DNA of 64,000 bases from Comamonadaceae bacterium. Its GTDB lineage: Bacteria; Pseudomonadota; Gammaproteobacteria; Burkholderiales; Burkholderiaceae_C. Positions 43,582-52,218 of this stretch are shown here, piece after piece; within the stretch, counting starts at the first letter, position 1, and each line of letters opens with the position of its first letter. The stretch is taken from the NCBI GenBank assembly GCA_947476465.1, contig CANJQN010000013.1, positions 1 to 64,000 on the forward strand. Reading direction: 5' to 3'. The notes under the pieces were generated by a model that was given only the letters and a program-made list of their open reading frames with translations, did no database searches and had not been told where the DNA came from. The position numbers were made by a program, and so were the translations under genes.

Positions 43582-44465
43582 AATCCCGCGACAATGGCCC
43601 CATGTTTTCGAACCGCGATCTCCACGACCGTCGCATCGCCGACGCCTGGGCCACCCTGCAAGCCCACTCCGACTCCGGCCTTGCGCTGGAGCCCGACGCC
43701 AGCCGCCTGGCCTTCGCAGATCCGCAGTTTTTACTGAGCCGCGAGACGCGCGGCATCCGTTTCCAGTTGGAGCTGCTCAAGCCCGACCTGGGGCAACAAG
43801 CGCATGGCATCGAAAACACGATCGTGGTGTTTGGCAGCGCCCGCTTTCGCAGTCAGGAGGAAGCCGCAACGCTGCTGTCCGCGGCCGAGGCCGGCGGCGA
43901 CGAAGTCACCATCCAGCGGGCCCGGGTCATGGCCCGCAACGCGCGCTACTACGAACAGGCTCGCGCCTTCGGCCAGCTTGTCGCGCGCTACAGCGCAGAC
44001 AAGCAAGCGCGTGACAAGCTGTTTATCTGCACCGGCGGCGGTCCGGGCATCATGCAGGCGGCCAACCGCGGCGCGTTCGAAGCCGGTGGGGTGAGCGTGG
44101 GCCTGGCAATCGCCCTGCCGATGGAGGAAGCGGCCAACCCCTACGTCACGCCGGAGCTGTCGTTCAAGTTCCACTACTTCGCGCTGCGCAAGATGCACTT
44201 CATGATGCGGGCCAAGGCCTTGGTGGCGTTTCCTGGTGGCTTCGGAACGCTCGATGAGCTGTTCGAGGTGATCACGCTGGTGCAGACACGCAAGGCCAAG
44301 CAGGTGCCCATCGTGCTGCTCGGCTCCGACTACTGGAAGCGGGTCATCAACTTCGACGCCCTGGTGGATGAGGGCGTGGTGTCGCAGGCCGACCTCGATC
44401 TGTTCCAGTATGCGGACGACGCCGACACGGCCTGGGAATTGATCCGTACGTTCTACCGGCTCTGA
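43578..44465 (+). CDS. LOG-family protein (nucleotide 5'-monophosphate phosphoribohydrolase-like)
   Basis: 295-residue lysine-decarboxylase-like Rossmann protein. TIVVFGSARF starts the nucleotide fold, and FICTGGGPGIMQAANRGAFEAGG and AFPGGFGTLDELFEVITLVQTRK are the family signatures (PGG-x-GT-x2-E). LOG proteins cleave ribose-phosphate from cytokinin nucleotides or other nucleoside monophosphates; despite old annotation they are not lysine decarboxylases. A start at 43602 (MFSNRDLHDRR) is also possible. Confidence 0.85.
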   Translation: MKSRDNGPMFSNRDLHDRRIADAWATLQAHSDSGLALEPDASRLAFADPQFLLSRETRGIRFQLELLKPDLGQQAHGIENTIVVFGSARFRSQEEAATLLSAAEAGGDEVTIQRARVMARNARYYEQARAFGQLVARYSADKQARDKLFICTGGGPGIMQAANRGAFEAGGVSVGLAIALPMEEAANPYVTPELSFKFHYFALRKMHFMMRAKALVAFPGGFGTLDELFEVITLVQTRKAKQVPIVLLGSDYWKRVINFDALVDEGVVSQADLDLFQYADDADTAWELIRTFYRL

Positions 44466-44472
44466 CGCGCGA

Positions 44473-45594
44473 TCAGCCTTGGCCGGGACGCATCCGCACG
44501 GCAATCCGGCAGCCGCCAACGACCATGGCGCCAACCACCCAGAACACACCCGAGATGCCGATCACCGTTCCAGCCAGGCCGAACACCACTGGCATGACCA
44601 CGCCCGAGCCGTAAATCGCGGCCATCCGCATGCCCACGGCCTCGCCGTGACGGTGCGCGGGCGTGATCTGGTGCAAGCTGCTCATGACCATGGGTTGCAC
44701 CCCCCCAAGCGCGAATCCCAGCAGAACCGAGCACACGCCCATGCCCAACGGGGAATGCACGAACGGATACACGACGAACAGCACGGCCGATGCCGCCATA
44801 GACACCACGATCACTGCCCACTCTGGAAACCGCGCGACCAGGAAGGGGAGCGCGAGGCGCAACGCAGCCACCGCGATGGCGAAGGCGCCGAGGATCGCTC
44901 CGATGACGGACGCCGACAGCCCGCGCTCATGTCCGAGGACCGGAATGACGAAGGTGTGCACATCCCAGCACGAGGACACGAGCCAGTTCACGATCATCAG
45001 GCGCGCAAAGACGGGATCACGCAGCAGGTCCCATGCCGGTCCGCTTCGTGCGTCGCCGCCGGGATCGGCAAGTGGCGTTTCCTGCACGCCGCGCATGCAG
45101 GCCCAGGCCACCAACGGCAGCAACGCCATCGCCAAGAACGCGGCCCGAAAGCCCCCGTTATCGATCAGCACCCCGGCAACAAACGGTCCGAGAAAGTTCG
45201 AGCCGGCCGGTGCGATGGATAGCCACGAGAACACCTGGCGCAGTTGCGCCGGGCCGCTGGCCGCACGACCCACATGCCGCTGAAGGGCAATGGAGGCGAT
45301 CGCGGCGGCGCAGCCCGTCATCATGGCGCTCACGCACAGAACCGAAAACACTGGCCAGGCGGCCGCCATGCCTGCACCAGACACTGCCAAGATGATGGAC
45401 ATCATGACGGGGCGGTGAACGCCATGCCGATCGGCATAGCGCCCGGCCGACACCGCCAGGAACACCTGAGTCACCGCGAACAAAGCCAGCAGCAACCCAA
45501 CCGCCGCCGCGCTGTGTCCGGCGCGCAGCGCCAGCAGCGGTGCGGCCATGCGCATGCCGGTCATGCAGGCGTGAATAAAAAGATGCCCCGCCAT
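44473..45594 (-). CDS. MFS transporter
   Basis: About 373 residues with 11-12 hydrophobic helices. The inter-helix loop GRYADRHGVHRPVMM matches the MFS G-x3-D-R-x-G-R/H pattern. A typical drug/metabolite exporter layout with two six-helix halves is seen; the substrate is unknown. The frame is open further upstream across the rmuC end, so the start is uncertain: ATG 45594 (MAGHLFIHAC) is chosen, but RVM codons just upstream could serve. Confidence 0.8.
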   Translation of the reverse strand: MAGHLFIHACMTGMRMAAPLLALRAGHSAAAVGLLLALFAVTQVFLAVSAGRYADRHGVHRPVMMSIILAVSGAGMAAAWPVFSVLCVSAMMTGCAAAIASIALQRHVGRAASGPAQLRQVFSWLSIAPAGSNFLGPFVAGVLIDNGGFRAAFLAMALLPLVAWACMRGVQETPLADPGGDARSGPAWDLLRDPVFARLMIVNWLVSSCWDVHTFVIPVLGHERGLSASVIGAILGAFAIAVAALRLALPFLVARFPEWAVIVVSMAASAVLFVVYPFVHSPLGMGVCSVLLGFALGGVQPMVMSSLHQITPAHRHGEAVGMRMAAIYGSGVVMPVVFGLAGTVIGISGVFWVVGAMVVGGCRIAVRMRPGQG

Positions 45595-45640
45595 GACCCG
45601 CGCCAGGTCGGCGCTCAGGCCGGTGCGCCCGGCGCCAGTC

Positions 45641-46987
45641 TCACTCGGCGGTGTCGTCAACGACGTCCTCCGCCGGCGGCAGCAGGCCCTGGGCCTGGGT
45701 CTCGGGCAGGGCTTCGACCACCTTGAGGGCGCGCCGCATCTGGCGGGTACGGGTGTCGGCCTTGTCCAGGGTGTCCGAGGCCTTTTGCATCTGTTCCTTG
45801 ATGCGCGCGACCCAGTCGCCATAACGCTCGAACTCGGTCTTGACCGCGCCCAGCACCTTCCAGACTTCAGAGGCCTGCTCCTGCAAGGCCAGGGTGCGAA
45901 AGCCCATGTGCAGGCTGTTGAGCATGGCCAGCAGCGTGGTCGGGCCGGCCAACGTGACACGCCAGTCGCGTTGCAACGCGTCCATCAGGCCGGGGCGCCG
46001 CAGCACCTCGGCGTACAGGCTCTCGACCGGCAGGAACAAGATGGCGAAGTCGGTGGTGTGCGGCGGGCTGACATACGACTCGGCGATCGACTTGGCCTCC
46101 TGGCGGATGCGCGCCTCGAGCGCGCGCGCGCAGGCCTCGACCCCCACCGCATCAGCGCGATCGTGCGCCTCCAGCAGGCGCTCGTAGTCATCGCGCGGAA
46201 ACTTGGCGTCGATCGGCAGCCACACCGGCGTGCCGTCGTCGCTGCGGCCCGGGAAACGCACCGCGAAGTCCACACGCTGGCGGCTGCCGGGCTTGGTCTC
46301 GACCTGGCGGGCGTATTGCTCGGGCGCCAGCACCTGCTCGAGCAGGGCCTCCAACTGCACTTCGCCGAAGATGCCGCGCGTCTTGACGTTGGTCAGCACG
46401 CGCTGCAGCTCACCCACCCCCTGCGCCAGCGACTGCATCTGGCCCAGGCCCTTGTGCACCTGCTCCAGCCGCTCGGCCACCTGGCGGAAGCTCTCGCCCA
46501 GCCGCGTCTCCAGGGTCGCCTGCAGCTTTTCGTCGACGGTGCGGCGCATCTCCTCGAGCTTGGCGGAGTTGGTCTGCTGCAGCACCGACAGCTGCGCCTC
46601 AAGCGTGGCGCGTACCTCGGCCAGCCGCCGGGCGTTGGAATCGCTGAGCGCCTGAAGCTGCGAATTGAGCGTGTCGCCCAAGCCCTTTTGCATGAGCGCG
46701 AGCTGCTGGCCAAAGGCGTCGATCTGGGCGTTCTGGGTGCGCGTGGCCTCCGCCCCCTGGCGCACCAGCGCGTCCTGGAAGCTGGTGAGGTTGAGCGTCA
46801 GCTCCTGGCGCGCGCCGCGCGAAGACTCGCTGATCTCGCGCCGCAGTTCGCGCTCGAGCCGTTCGTTGGCGGCCAGCAGTTCGACGCGCATTCCTTCCTG
46901 GCTGGGCGGGCGGCGCATCAGCAGCAGCACCAGCAGCAGGAGGTTGGCCCCGCCCAATGCCAGGGCGATCCAGGCTTCGACGTTCAA
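45641..46987 (-). CDS. rmuC: DNA recombination protein RmuC
   Basis: 448 residues: an N-terminal TM helix (WIALALGGANLLLLVLLLM), a long coiled coil (about 40-200, rich in E/Q/R/L heptads) and the RmuC nuclease-like domain (NVKTRGIFGEVQLEALLEQVLAPEQYARQVETKPGS through LPIDAKFPRDDYERL to LAGPTTLLAMLNSLHMGFRTL). It is thought to limit inversions at short inverted repeats, a point of interest in a window with many such repeats. Confidence 0.93.
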   Translation of the reverse strand: MNVEAWIALALGGANLLLLVLLLMRRPPSQEGMRVELLAANERLERELRREISESSRGARQELTLNLTSFQDALVRQGAEATRTQNAQIDAFGQQLALMQKGLGDTLNSQLQALSDSNARRLAEVRATLEAQLSVLQQTNSAKLEEMRRTVDEKLQATLETRLGESFRQVAERLEQVHKGLGQMQSLAQGVGELQRVLTNVKTRGIFGEVQLEALLEQVLAPEQYARQVETKPGSRQRVDFAVRFPGRSDDGTPVWLPIDAKFPRDDYERLLEAHDRADAVGVEACARALEARIRQEAKSIAESYVSPPHTTDFAILFLPVESLYAEVLRRPGLMDALQRDWRVTLAGPTTLLAMLNSLHMGFRTLALQEQASEVWKVLGAVKTEFERYGDWVARIKEQMQKASDTLDKADTRTRQMRRALKVVEALPETQAQGLLPPAEDVVDDTAE

Positions 46988-47027
46988 TGCGGCTCCAGGA
47001 CTGCGGGGTTGAGCGGGAAATGGACCG

Positions 47028-48434
47028 TCACCGGAACCAGATGAAGGTCATGGCAACGAAAAGCGGAACGAGCACCGCACACGACCAGGCCATGTAACCG
47101 AAGAAGCTGGGCATGCGGATGCCCCGGTCTTCGGCGATGGCCTTGACCATCAGGTTGGGCGCATTGCCGATGTAGCTGTTGGCGCCCATGAAGACCGCGC
47201 CGGCCGAAATGGCGGCGAGCGTGGGCGCCAGCGTGGTCATGAGCACGGCCGCATCGCCGCCCGCGGTGTTGAAGAACACCAGGTAGGTCGGCGCGTTGTC
47301 CAGGAAGGAGCTGAGCACGCCGGTGGCCCAGAAATAGGCGGCGGGGTCGGGCGAGCCGTCGGCCCGGGTGACCGCGGCAACGATCGCGCCAAACGGCCCC
47401 TGCGTGCCGGCCTTGAGCATCGCGATCACCGGGATCATGGTCAGGAAGATGCCCGCGAACAGCTTGGCCACCTCCTGCATGGGCGCCCACGAGAACTGGT
47501 TCTTCTCGTGCACGACGTCGGGCGTCAACTTCAAGGACACAAGCGTCACGATGACCAGCCCCACATCGCGCACCAGGCCGGGCAAGCCCACGGTGGTGCC
47601 GGCCACATCAAAGGAGACCGGCGACTTCCACAGGCCGCTGAGCAGCACCAGGACCACGATGACACCCAGCAGCCAGAAGTTGCGCGCGCCCTCGAAGCCG
47701 ATGTCGCGGGTGTCGGGCGTGGGGTCGACCGGCAGCAGCTCTTCGCGGCGGTAAAAGTAGCCGGCGTCGAGCGCATAAAACAACAGCAGCAACGCGCCGA
47801 CGAGGAACAAGGTCTCGGGAAACAGGTGCTTGATCGTCCAGAAGAAGTCGACACCCTTGAGGAACCCCAGGAACAGGGGCGGATCGCCCAGTGGCGTCAG
47901 GGAGCCGCCGGCGTTGGAAACGATGAAGATGAAGAAGACGACGATGTGCGCCTTGTGCCGGCGGTCGTCGTTGGCCCGAATGAGCGGGCGGATCATCAGC
48001 ATCGACGCGCCGGTGGTGCCCATGACACTGGCCAGGACCGCGCCAATGGCCAGGATGGCCGTGTTCGTCCCCGGGCTGCCGTGCAGATTGCCACGAATAA
48101 AGATGCCCCCGGCCACGGTGAACAAGGCCGTCACCAAAATGACGAAAGGCAGGTACTCGGCCACGGCCACGTGCACCAGGCTCGCGCCGGCGGCACCGGA
48201 ACCGAACACCATGGCGAAGGGGATCAGGAAGGCCAGGGCCCAGGCCGCCGCGATCTTTCCGAAGTGGTGATGCCAGAACCGGGGTGCCGCGAGCGGCACC
48301 AGGGCGATCGATAGCAGGATGCCGGCGAACGGTATCCCCCACACGGCGGACAGGGCACGTCCATCTATATCCGCGGCAGTGGCCCACCCGGGAAGCAACA
48401 GCAGTGCGGCCAGCGCGGCGCGAGCGGCGATCAC
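47028..48434 (-). CDS. nhaD: Sodium:proton antiporter, NhaD-type
   Basis: About 468 residues with a signal-like N-terminus (ALAALLLLPGWATAAD) and 11-13 TM helices of the ArsB/NhaD (ion transporter) superfamily. SNAGGSLTPLGDPPLFLGFLKGV and SSFLDNAPTYLVFFN are the duplicated helix-break motifs with the Asp residues used in cation exchange. It exports Na+ or Li+ at alkaline pH. The start is GTG 48434 or TTG 48449; the latter overlaps the upstream stop codon (TTGA). Confidence 0.85.
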   Translation of the reverse strand: MIAARAALAALLLLPGWATAADIDGRALSAVWGIPFAGILLSIALVPLAAPRFWHHHFGKIAAAWALAFLIPFAMVFGSGAAGASLVHVAVAEYLPFVILVTALFTVAGGIFIRGNLHGSPGTNTAILAIGAVLASVMGTTGASMLMIRPLIRANDDRRHKAHIVVFFIFIVSNAGGSLTPLGDPPLFLGFLKGVDFFWTIKHLFPETLFLVGALLLLFYALDAGYFYRREELLPVDPTPDTRDIGFEGARNFWLLGVIVVLVLLSGLWKSPVSFDVAGTTVGLPGLVRDVGLVIVTLVSLKLTPDVVHEKNQFSWAPMQEVAKLFAGIFLTMIPVIAMLKAGTQGPFGAIVAAVTRADGSPDPAAYFWATGVLSSFLDNAPTYLVFFNTAGGDAAVLMTTLAPTLAAISAGAVFMGANSYIGNAPNLMVKAIAEDRGIRMPSFFGYMAWSCAVLVPLFVAMTFIWFR

Positions 48435-48445
48435 GGCGGCGACAC

Positions 48446-49174
48446 TCAATCGAGCCAGTGCGTCAAGCCCGGCATCGGTTCGCGCGGGGTGTGAAAGCTG
48501 TTGACCAGCGCGGCTTCGTCGGCATAGCCCAGCGCCATGCCGCACACGACCATCTCGCGCTCGCCAGCGCCGATGTGCGAATGCACCATGCCGGAAAACT
48601 CGTTCCAGGCGGCCTGCGGACAGGTGTGCAGGCCACGGGCGCGGGCAGCCACCATGATGTTCTGAAGGAACATGCCGTAGTCGACCAGCGAGCCGCGGTT
48701 GAGGATGCGGTCGATCGTGAACACGAGGCCGACCGGCGCGTCGAAGAAGCGGAAGTTGCGCTGGTGCTGCGCGTGCATCTTGTCCTTGTCGCCCTTGCCG
48801 ATGCCCAGCAAGCCGTACAGGCCCCAGCCGTTCTCGCGCCGGCGCTCGATGTAGGGTGAGACCCAGTTCTCGGGGTAGTAGTCGTAGCCCCTGGGGTACT
48901 GCGAGGCGAGCGCCGGGTCGGCACGGATCGCGTCGTGGACCGCGCACACCTTGTCGCACAGTGACTGGCGGCTGGCGCCCTGCAGCACATAGACCTTCCA
49001 GGGCTGGACGTTGCTGCCACTGGGCGCCCGGCTCGCCAGGTCAAGGATGCCTTCGAGCATCTCGCGCGGCACCGGGCGCGGCAGGAAGGCGCGGGCGGAA
49101 AAACGGCTTTCGATGGCCGCGTCGACGCTGGCCGGATCCTCGATGCGGACGCTGACCTGGGGGGTACTTGTCAT
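48446..49174 (-). CDS. Nitroreductase-family protein (internal start within fusion)
   Basis: 242-residue FMN nitroreductase domain from MTSTPQVSVRIEDPASVDAA to GLTHWLD. The FMN-binding segments are ESRFSARAFLPRPVPREMLEGIL, LASRAPSGSNVQPWKVYVL and the Cys/Gly-rich MVVCGMALGYADE. It reduces nitroaromatics, quinones or similar electron acceptors with NAD(P)H. An ATG at 49174 with GGAGCAG shortly upstream could still allow independent translation even though the preceding frame reads into it. Confidence 0.75.
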   Translation of the reverse strand: MTSTPQVSVRIEDPASVDAAIESRFSARAFLPRPVPREMLEGILDLASRAPSGSNVQPWKVYVLQGASRQSLCDKVCAVHDAIRADPALASQYPRGYDYYPENWVSPYIERRRENGWGLYGLLGIGKGDKDKMHAQHQRNFRFFDAPVGLVFTIDRILNRGSLVDYGMFLQNIMVAARARGLHTCPQAAWNEFSGMVHSHIGAGEREMVVCGMALGYADEAALVNSFHTPREPMPGLTHWLD

Positions 49175-50170
49175 GGGTTCAACTGCTCCAATATATTGCA
49201 CGACCATCGCAGGCCGTCGCGCGATGACCGCCTTAAACGATGACCGCCTTGCATTCTGCCAGCGCCGCCAGTACTGGGCGGCGACCTTGAAGGTGTTCAC
49301 CTGCGCCTGGACGGTGTCCTCGATACGGTGGCCATAACCGCCCGCCATGGCGAACGCCAGCGGCACACGCCGCTGCCAGGCCCACTCGAAAACCCGGCGG
49401 TCGCGCGCCTCCAGGCCGCCCCAGGTGAGTTTGAGCCGGCCAAGCCGGTCGCCCTCGTGTGGATCGGCGCCGGCCAGGTAAATCACCAGACCCGGCTCGA
49501 AGCTGCGATCGAGTTCGTCGAGCGCGCCTTCCAGCGCCTGCAGATAGCCGGCGTCGCTCAGGCCGTCCGGCAGGTCGATGTCGAGATCGGACGGTTCCTT
49601 GCGAAACGGGAAGTTCTTTTGCCCGTGCATCGACAGCGTGAACACAGACGGATCGCCGCGAAAGATGCTGGCCGTGCCGTTGCCTTGATGCACATCCAGG
49701 TCGATCACCGCCACCTGGAGCGGCCGGCCCCGGTTGCGCCCCCGTTCGGCCTGCATCAGTCGGGCCGCCACGGCGGCATCGTTGAAAACGCAAAAGCCCC
49801 CGCCGCGCTCGGCCATGGCGTGATGGGTGCCGCCGGCGATGTTGGCCGCCACGCCCTCGGTCATCGCGGCGCGGCAGGCGGCGATGGTAGCGCCCACCGA
49901 CCGCCGCGCCCGCTCGGCCATGGCCTGGCTCCAGGGAAAACCGATCTCGCGCAGGATCTGCGGGTCGACCGAGCCGTCGGTGATGGCCTTCACGTACCCT
50001 GGTGTGTGAGCCAGGGCCAGTTCCCCGTCGCTGGCCGGCTCGGCCTGCATCAGCTGCATTTCACTCAGCTCATCAGCGAGGCGATCGCGCAGGAGCTGGT
50101 ATTTCGCCATCGGAAACCGATGCCCCGGCGGGAGGCTCAGCACGAACTGGGTGGCGTAGAAGACCCGCAT
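48446..50170 (-). CDS. Histone-deacetylase-like/nitroreductase fusion ORF
   Basis: A single 574-codon frame. Residues 1 to about 310 are a histone-deacetylase-fold (AcuC-type) amidohydrolase: GGTHHAMAERGGGFCVFND, VIDLDVHQGNGT (Zn ligands Asp159, His161) and YLAGADPHEGDRLG. The end of that domain (VAAQYWRRWQNARR) runs without a stop into SSFKAVIARRPAMVVQYIGAVEP and then a complete nitroreductase domain. A 16-bp tandem duplication at 49222-49250 lies exactly at the junction; removing one copy restores a stop codon overlapping the nitroreductase ATG. The start is ATG 50170 (MRVFYATQFVLSLPPGHRFP). Confidence 0.8.
   Translation of the reverse strand: MRVFYATQFVLSLPPGHRFPMAKYQLLRDRLADELSEMQLMQAEPASDGELALAHTPGYVKAITDGSVDPQILREIGFPWSQAMAERARRSVGATIAACRAAMTEGVAANIAGGTHHAMAERGGGFCVFNDAAVAARLMQAERGRNRGRPLQVAVIDLDVHQGNGTASIFRGDPSVFTLSMHGQKNFPFRKEPSDLDIDLPDGLSDAGYLQALEGALDELDRSFEPGLVIYLAGADPHEGDRLGRLKLTWGGLEARDRRVFEWAWQRRVPLAFAMAGGYGHRIEDTVQAQVNTFKVAAQYWRRWQNARRSSFKAVIARRPAMVVQYIGAVEPMTSTPQVSVRIEDPASVDAAIESRFSARAFLPRPVPREMLEGILDLASRAPSGSNVQPWKVYVLQGASRQSLCDKVCAVHDAIRADPALASQYPRGYDYYPENWVSPYIERRRENGWGLYGLLGIGKGDKDKMHAQHQRNFRFFDAPVGLVFTIDRILNRGSLVDYGMFLQNIMVAARARGLHTCPQAAWNEFSGMVHSHIGAGEREMVVCGMALGYADEAALVNSFHTPREPMPGLTHWLD
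49222..49250. repeat. 16-bp tandem duplication at the fusion junction
   Basis: Unit CGATGACCGCCTTAAA followed by CGATGACCGCCTT. A net +16 shifts the frame by one base relative to the single-copy state. Confidence 0.85.
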
Positions 50171-50226
50171 GCCGCCATTGTGCGGTCGGCCCAGCTCAGC
50201 CTTGCCGCGCCCGATCTCCTCCAAAT

Positions 50227-50245
50227 TTGTTGCGGCGCAGCACAA
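50227..50245. promoter_or_regulatory. Candidate PhaR-type operator before phasin gene
   Basis: Imperfect inverted repeat TTGTTGC-GGC-GCAGCACAA just upstream of the phasin -35 box. PhaR represses phasin genes in PHB producers by binding TGC-rich inverted repeats; assignment is by position and symmetry only. Confidence 0.35.
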
Positions 50246-50250
50246 AAAGC

Positions 50251-50278
50251 TTGTAATGCCGAAATCAGCCCCTACAAT
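50251..50278 (+). promoter_or_regulatory. Sigma-70 promoter of phasin gene
   Basis: TTGTAA (50251-50256) and TACAAT (50273-50278) are 16 nt apart, about 78 nt before the phasin ATG. Confidence 0.6.
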
Positions 50279-50355
50279 TCAAACCATGCTGCAGCGCAAC
50301 ATACATGTTCGCAGGCAGCAGAAGTACCCCGAAACCAACCCTACTGGAGTTCTCC

Positions 50356-50901
50356 ATGCTGACCGCTGAACAAATCCTGGCCTCGCAAAAAGCCAACTTC
50401 GAAACCCTCTTCGGCCTGACCAGCAAGGCTTTCGAAGGCGTCGAAAAGCTCGTCGAACTGAACATGACCGCCTCCAAGGCCGCCCTGAGCGAAGCCGCTG
50501 GCAGCGCCCAAGCGCTGCTGAGCGTCAAGGACGCCCAGGAACTGCTGGCCCTGCAAGCCTCGCTGTTCCAGCCCCTGGCCGAAAAAGCCTCCGCCTACAG
50601 CCGCCACGTCTATGAAATCGCCTCTGGCGCCGGCGCCGAGTTCGGCAAGTCGCTCGAAACCCAAGCCACCGAGGCGCAAAAGAAGTTCATGAGCGTGGTC
50701 GACAACGCCGCCAAGAACGCCCCGGCCGGCAGCGAAACCGCCGTCGCCGTGTTCAAGAGCGCTGTTGCCGCCGGCAGCAACGCCCTGGAATCGGTGCAAA
50801 AGGCTGTCAAGCAAGCCACCGATGTGGCCGAAGCCAACTTCAGCGCGGTCGCCAGCACCGCGGTGAACGGCGCCAAGACCACCACCCGCGCCAAGCGTTA
50901 A
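50356..50901 (+). CDS. Phasin family protein
   Basis: 181-residue Ala/Lys-rich helical protein coating polyhydroxyalkanoate granules. [44 protein letters not shown] is the phasin_2 pattern, and the whole chain is predicted amphipathic helix with no signal peptide. ATG 50356 is preceded by TGGAG. The C-terminal AKTTTRAKR tail is basic. Its presence implies the cell makes PHB or related polyester; no synthase gene is in this window. Confidence 0.92.
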   Translation: MLTAEQILASQKANFETLFGLTSKAFEGVEKLVELNMTASKAALSEAAGSAQALLSVKDAQELLALQASLFQPLAEKASAYSRHVYEIASGAGAEFGKSLETQATEAQKKFMSVVDNAAKNAPAGSETAVAVFKSAVAAGSNALESVQKAVKQATDVAEANFSAVASTAVNGAKTTTRAKR

Positions 50902-50910
50902 GCCCTTCGA

Positions 50911-50942
50911 CAGAGTTCCGCCGCAGGTCGGCCGGAACTCTG
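50911..50942. terminator. Inverted repeat after phasin gene
   Basis: Perfect 10-bp stem CAGAGTTCCG/CGGAACTCTG with a 12-nt loop, 10 nt after the stop; no T-tract. A stronger terminator follows at 51046. Confidence 0.45.
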
Positions 50943-51045
50943 CCATGAGGCATGGTTACCTACCCCATGCCTGTGATTTTCCAGGCAGGGTTCTTCAGGT
51001 TGTCTCCTCGGGTCCTTTCGTAGCCATCGGGTTCAGGGATCCATT

Positions 51046-51077
51046 CGCCCCAGCCACTGTGCTGGGGCGTTTTTTTT
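51046..51077 (+). terminator. Strong Rho-independent terminator
   Basis: CGCCCCAGC/GCTGGGGCG stem with a 6-nt loop followed by eight T residues. It ends a transcript entering from the left (phasin mRNA or a separate short RNA); the 50943-51045 segment has no convincing gene. Confidence 0.8.
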
Positions 51078-51101
51078 GGGCGTCCGTTTTGTCGCCCGCA
51101 A

Positions 51102-51120
51102 TTGAGAATAATTCTCGTTC
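51102..51120. promoter_or_regulatory. Fur box
   Basis: TTGAGAATAATTCTCGTTC contains the perfect palindrome GAGAAT-A-ATTCTC, matching Fur-box half-sites, 39 bp before the iron-binding protein gene. It predicts iron repression. Confidence 0.7.
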
Positions 51121-51158
51121 GCGTATGATCAACCCATTGATCGACTACCGAGATCCTC

Positions 51159-52208
51159 ATGACCCACCGACCGTTCGCCGCCGTCTCCACCCTCACGCTT
51201 TTGCTGGCCGGTGGCACGCCCGCGTCGGCCCAAGACCAGGTGCTGAACCTGTATTCGGCCCGCCACTACTCGACCGACGAGGCGCTCTACAGCAATTTCA
51301 CCAAGGCCACCGGGATCCGCATCAACCGGGTTGACTCCGATGATGCGGGCATCCTGGCACGGCTCAAGGCGGAAGGCGCCGCCTCCCCCGCCGACGTCAT
51401 CCTGCTGGTCGACGCCGCGCGGCTGTACAAGGGCGAGGTCGACGGCTTGTTCAAGCCCATCCAGTCCAAGCTCCTCGCCGACGCGATCCCGACCAAGTAC
51501 CGGGCGCGCGACACCGCCGAGGGAACAACCTGGTTTGGCTTTTCCACCCGGGCGCGGGTGGTGGTGTACGACAAGCTCAAGGTCAAGCGCGAGGATGTCG
51601 ACACCTACGAGGAACTGGCCGACCCCAAGAACAAGGGCCGCATCTGCATTCGCTCCGGCTCGCACCCCTACAACCTGTCGCTATTTGGCGCCGTCACAGA
51701 GCATCTGGGCGAGCCCAAGGCCGAGCTGTGGCTCAAGGGCGTGGTGGCGAATCTGGCCCGCGACCCCAAGGGAGGCGATACCGATCAGATCAAGGCCGTC
51801 GGCGCCGGCGAGTGCCAAGTCGCGGTGAGCAACACCTACTACATCGCCCGCCTCATGCGCTCGAATGACCCCAACGACCGCGCGCTGATGGGAAAGGTGG
51901 GCATCGTGTTTCCCAACCAGAACAGTTGGGGCACCCATGTGAACATCGCCGGCGGCGCCGTCGCCCGCCACGCCAAGAACCCGACCGCCGCCGTCAAGTT
52001 CCTCGAATACCTGGCCAGCCCGCAGGCGCAGGACCACTTCGCCAACGGCAACAACGAGTGGCCGACCGCCAAGGGCGTGAAGGTGAACAACCCCGCGCTA
52101 CAGGCCATGAGCGGCGGCGACTTCAATTCCGAGACCATCCCCCTGGCCGCTGCCGGAGCGAACACGGTGAAGGTGCAGCAGATGCTCGACCGCGTCGGCT
52201 TCAAGTGA
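51159..52208 (+). CDS. fbpA: Fe(III) ABC transporter substrate-binding protein
   Basis: 349-residue periplasmic protein with a signal peptide (STLTLLLAGGTPASAQ). The mature start DQVLNLYSARHYSTDEALYSNF and Tyr pair in SNTYYIAR are typical of FbpA/FutA/AfuA ferric-ion binding proteins, where the YY motif ligates Fe(III). The Fur box at 51102 supports an iron role. The permease and ATPase genes normally in the operon are absent from the neighbourhood, so it must use components encoded elsewhere. Confidence 0.88.
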   Translation: MTHRPFAAVSTLTLLLAGGTPASAQDQVLNLYSARHYSTDEALYSNFTKATGIRINRVDSDDAGILARLKAEGAASPADVILLVDAARLYKGEVDGLFKPIQSKLLADAIPTKYRARDTAEGTTWFGFSTRARVVVYDKLKVKREDVDTYEELADPKNKGRICIRSGSHPYNLSLFGAVTEHLGEPKAELWLKGVVANLARDPKGGDTDQIKAVGAGECQVAVSNTYYIARLMRSNDPNDRALMGKVGIVFPNQNSWGTHVNIAGGAVARHAKNPTAAVKFLEYLASPQAQDHFANGNNEWPTAKGVKVNNPALQAMSGGDFNSETIPLAAAGANTVKVQQMLDRVGFK

Positions 52209-52218
52209 CCGGCGCGTA

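Noticed and set aside
45593..47044. 483-codon plus-strand frame opposite rmuC
   Set aside because: Leu/Gln-rich translation reflects antisense of the RmuC coiled coil.
50903..50918. CCCTTCGACAGAG after the phasin gene, resembling the dnaG repeat
   Set aside because: Only about 11 bases match and the rest of the unit is absent; probably chance.
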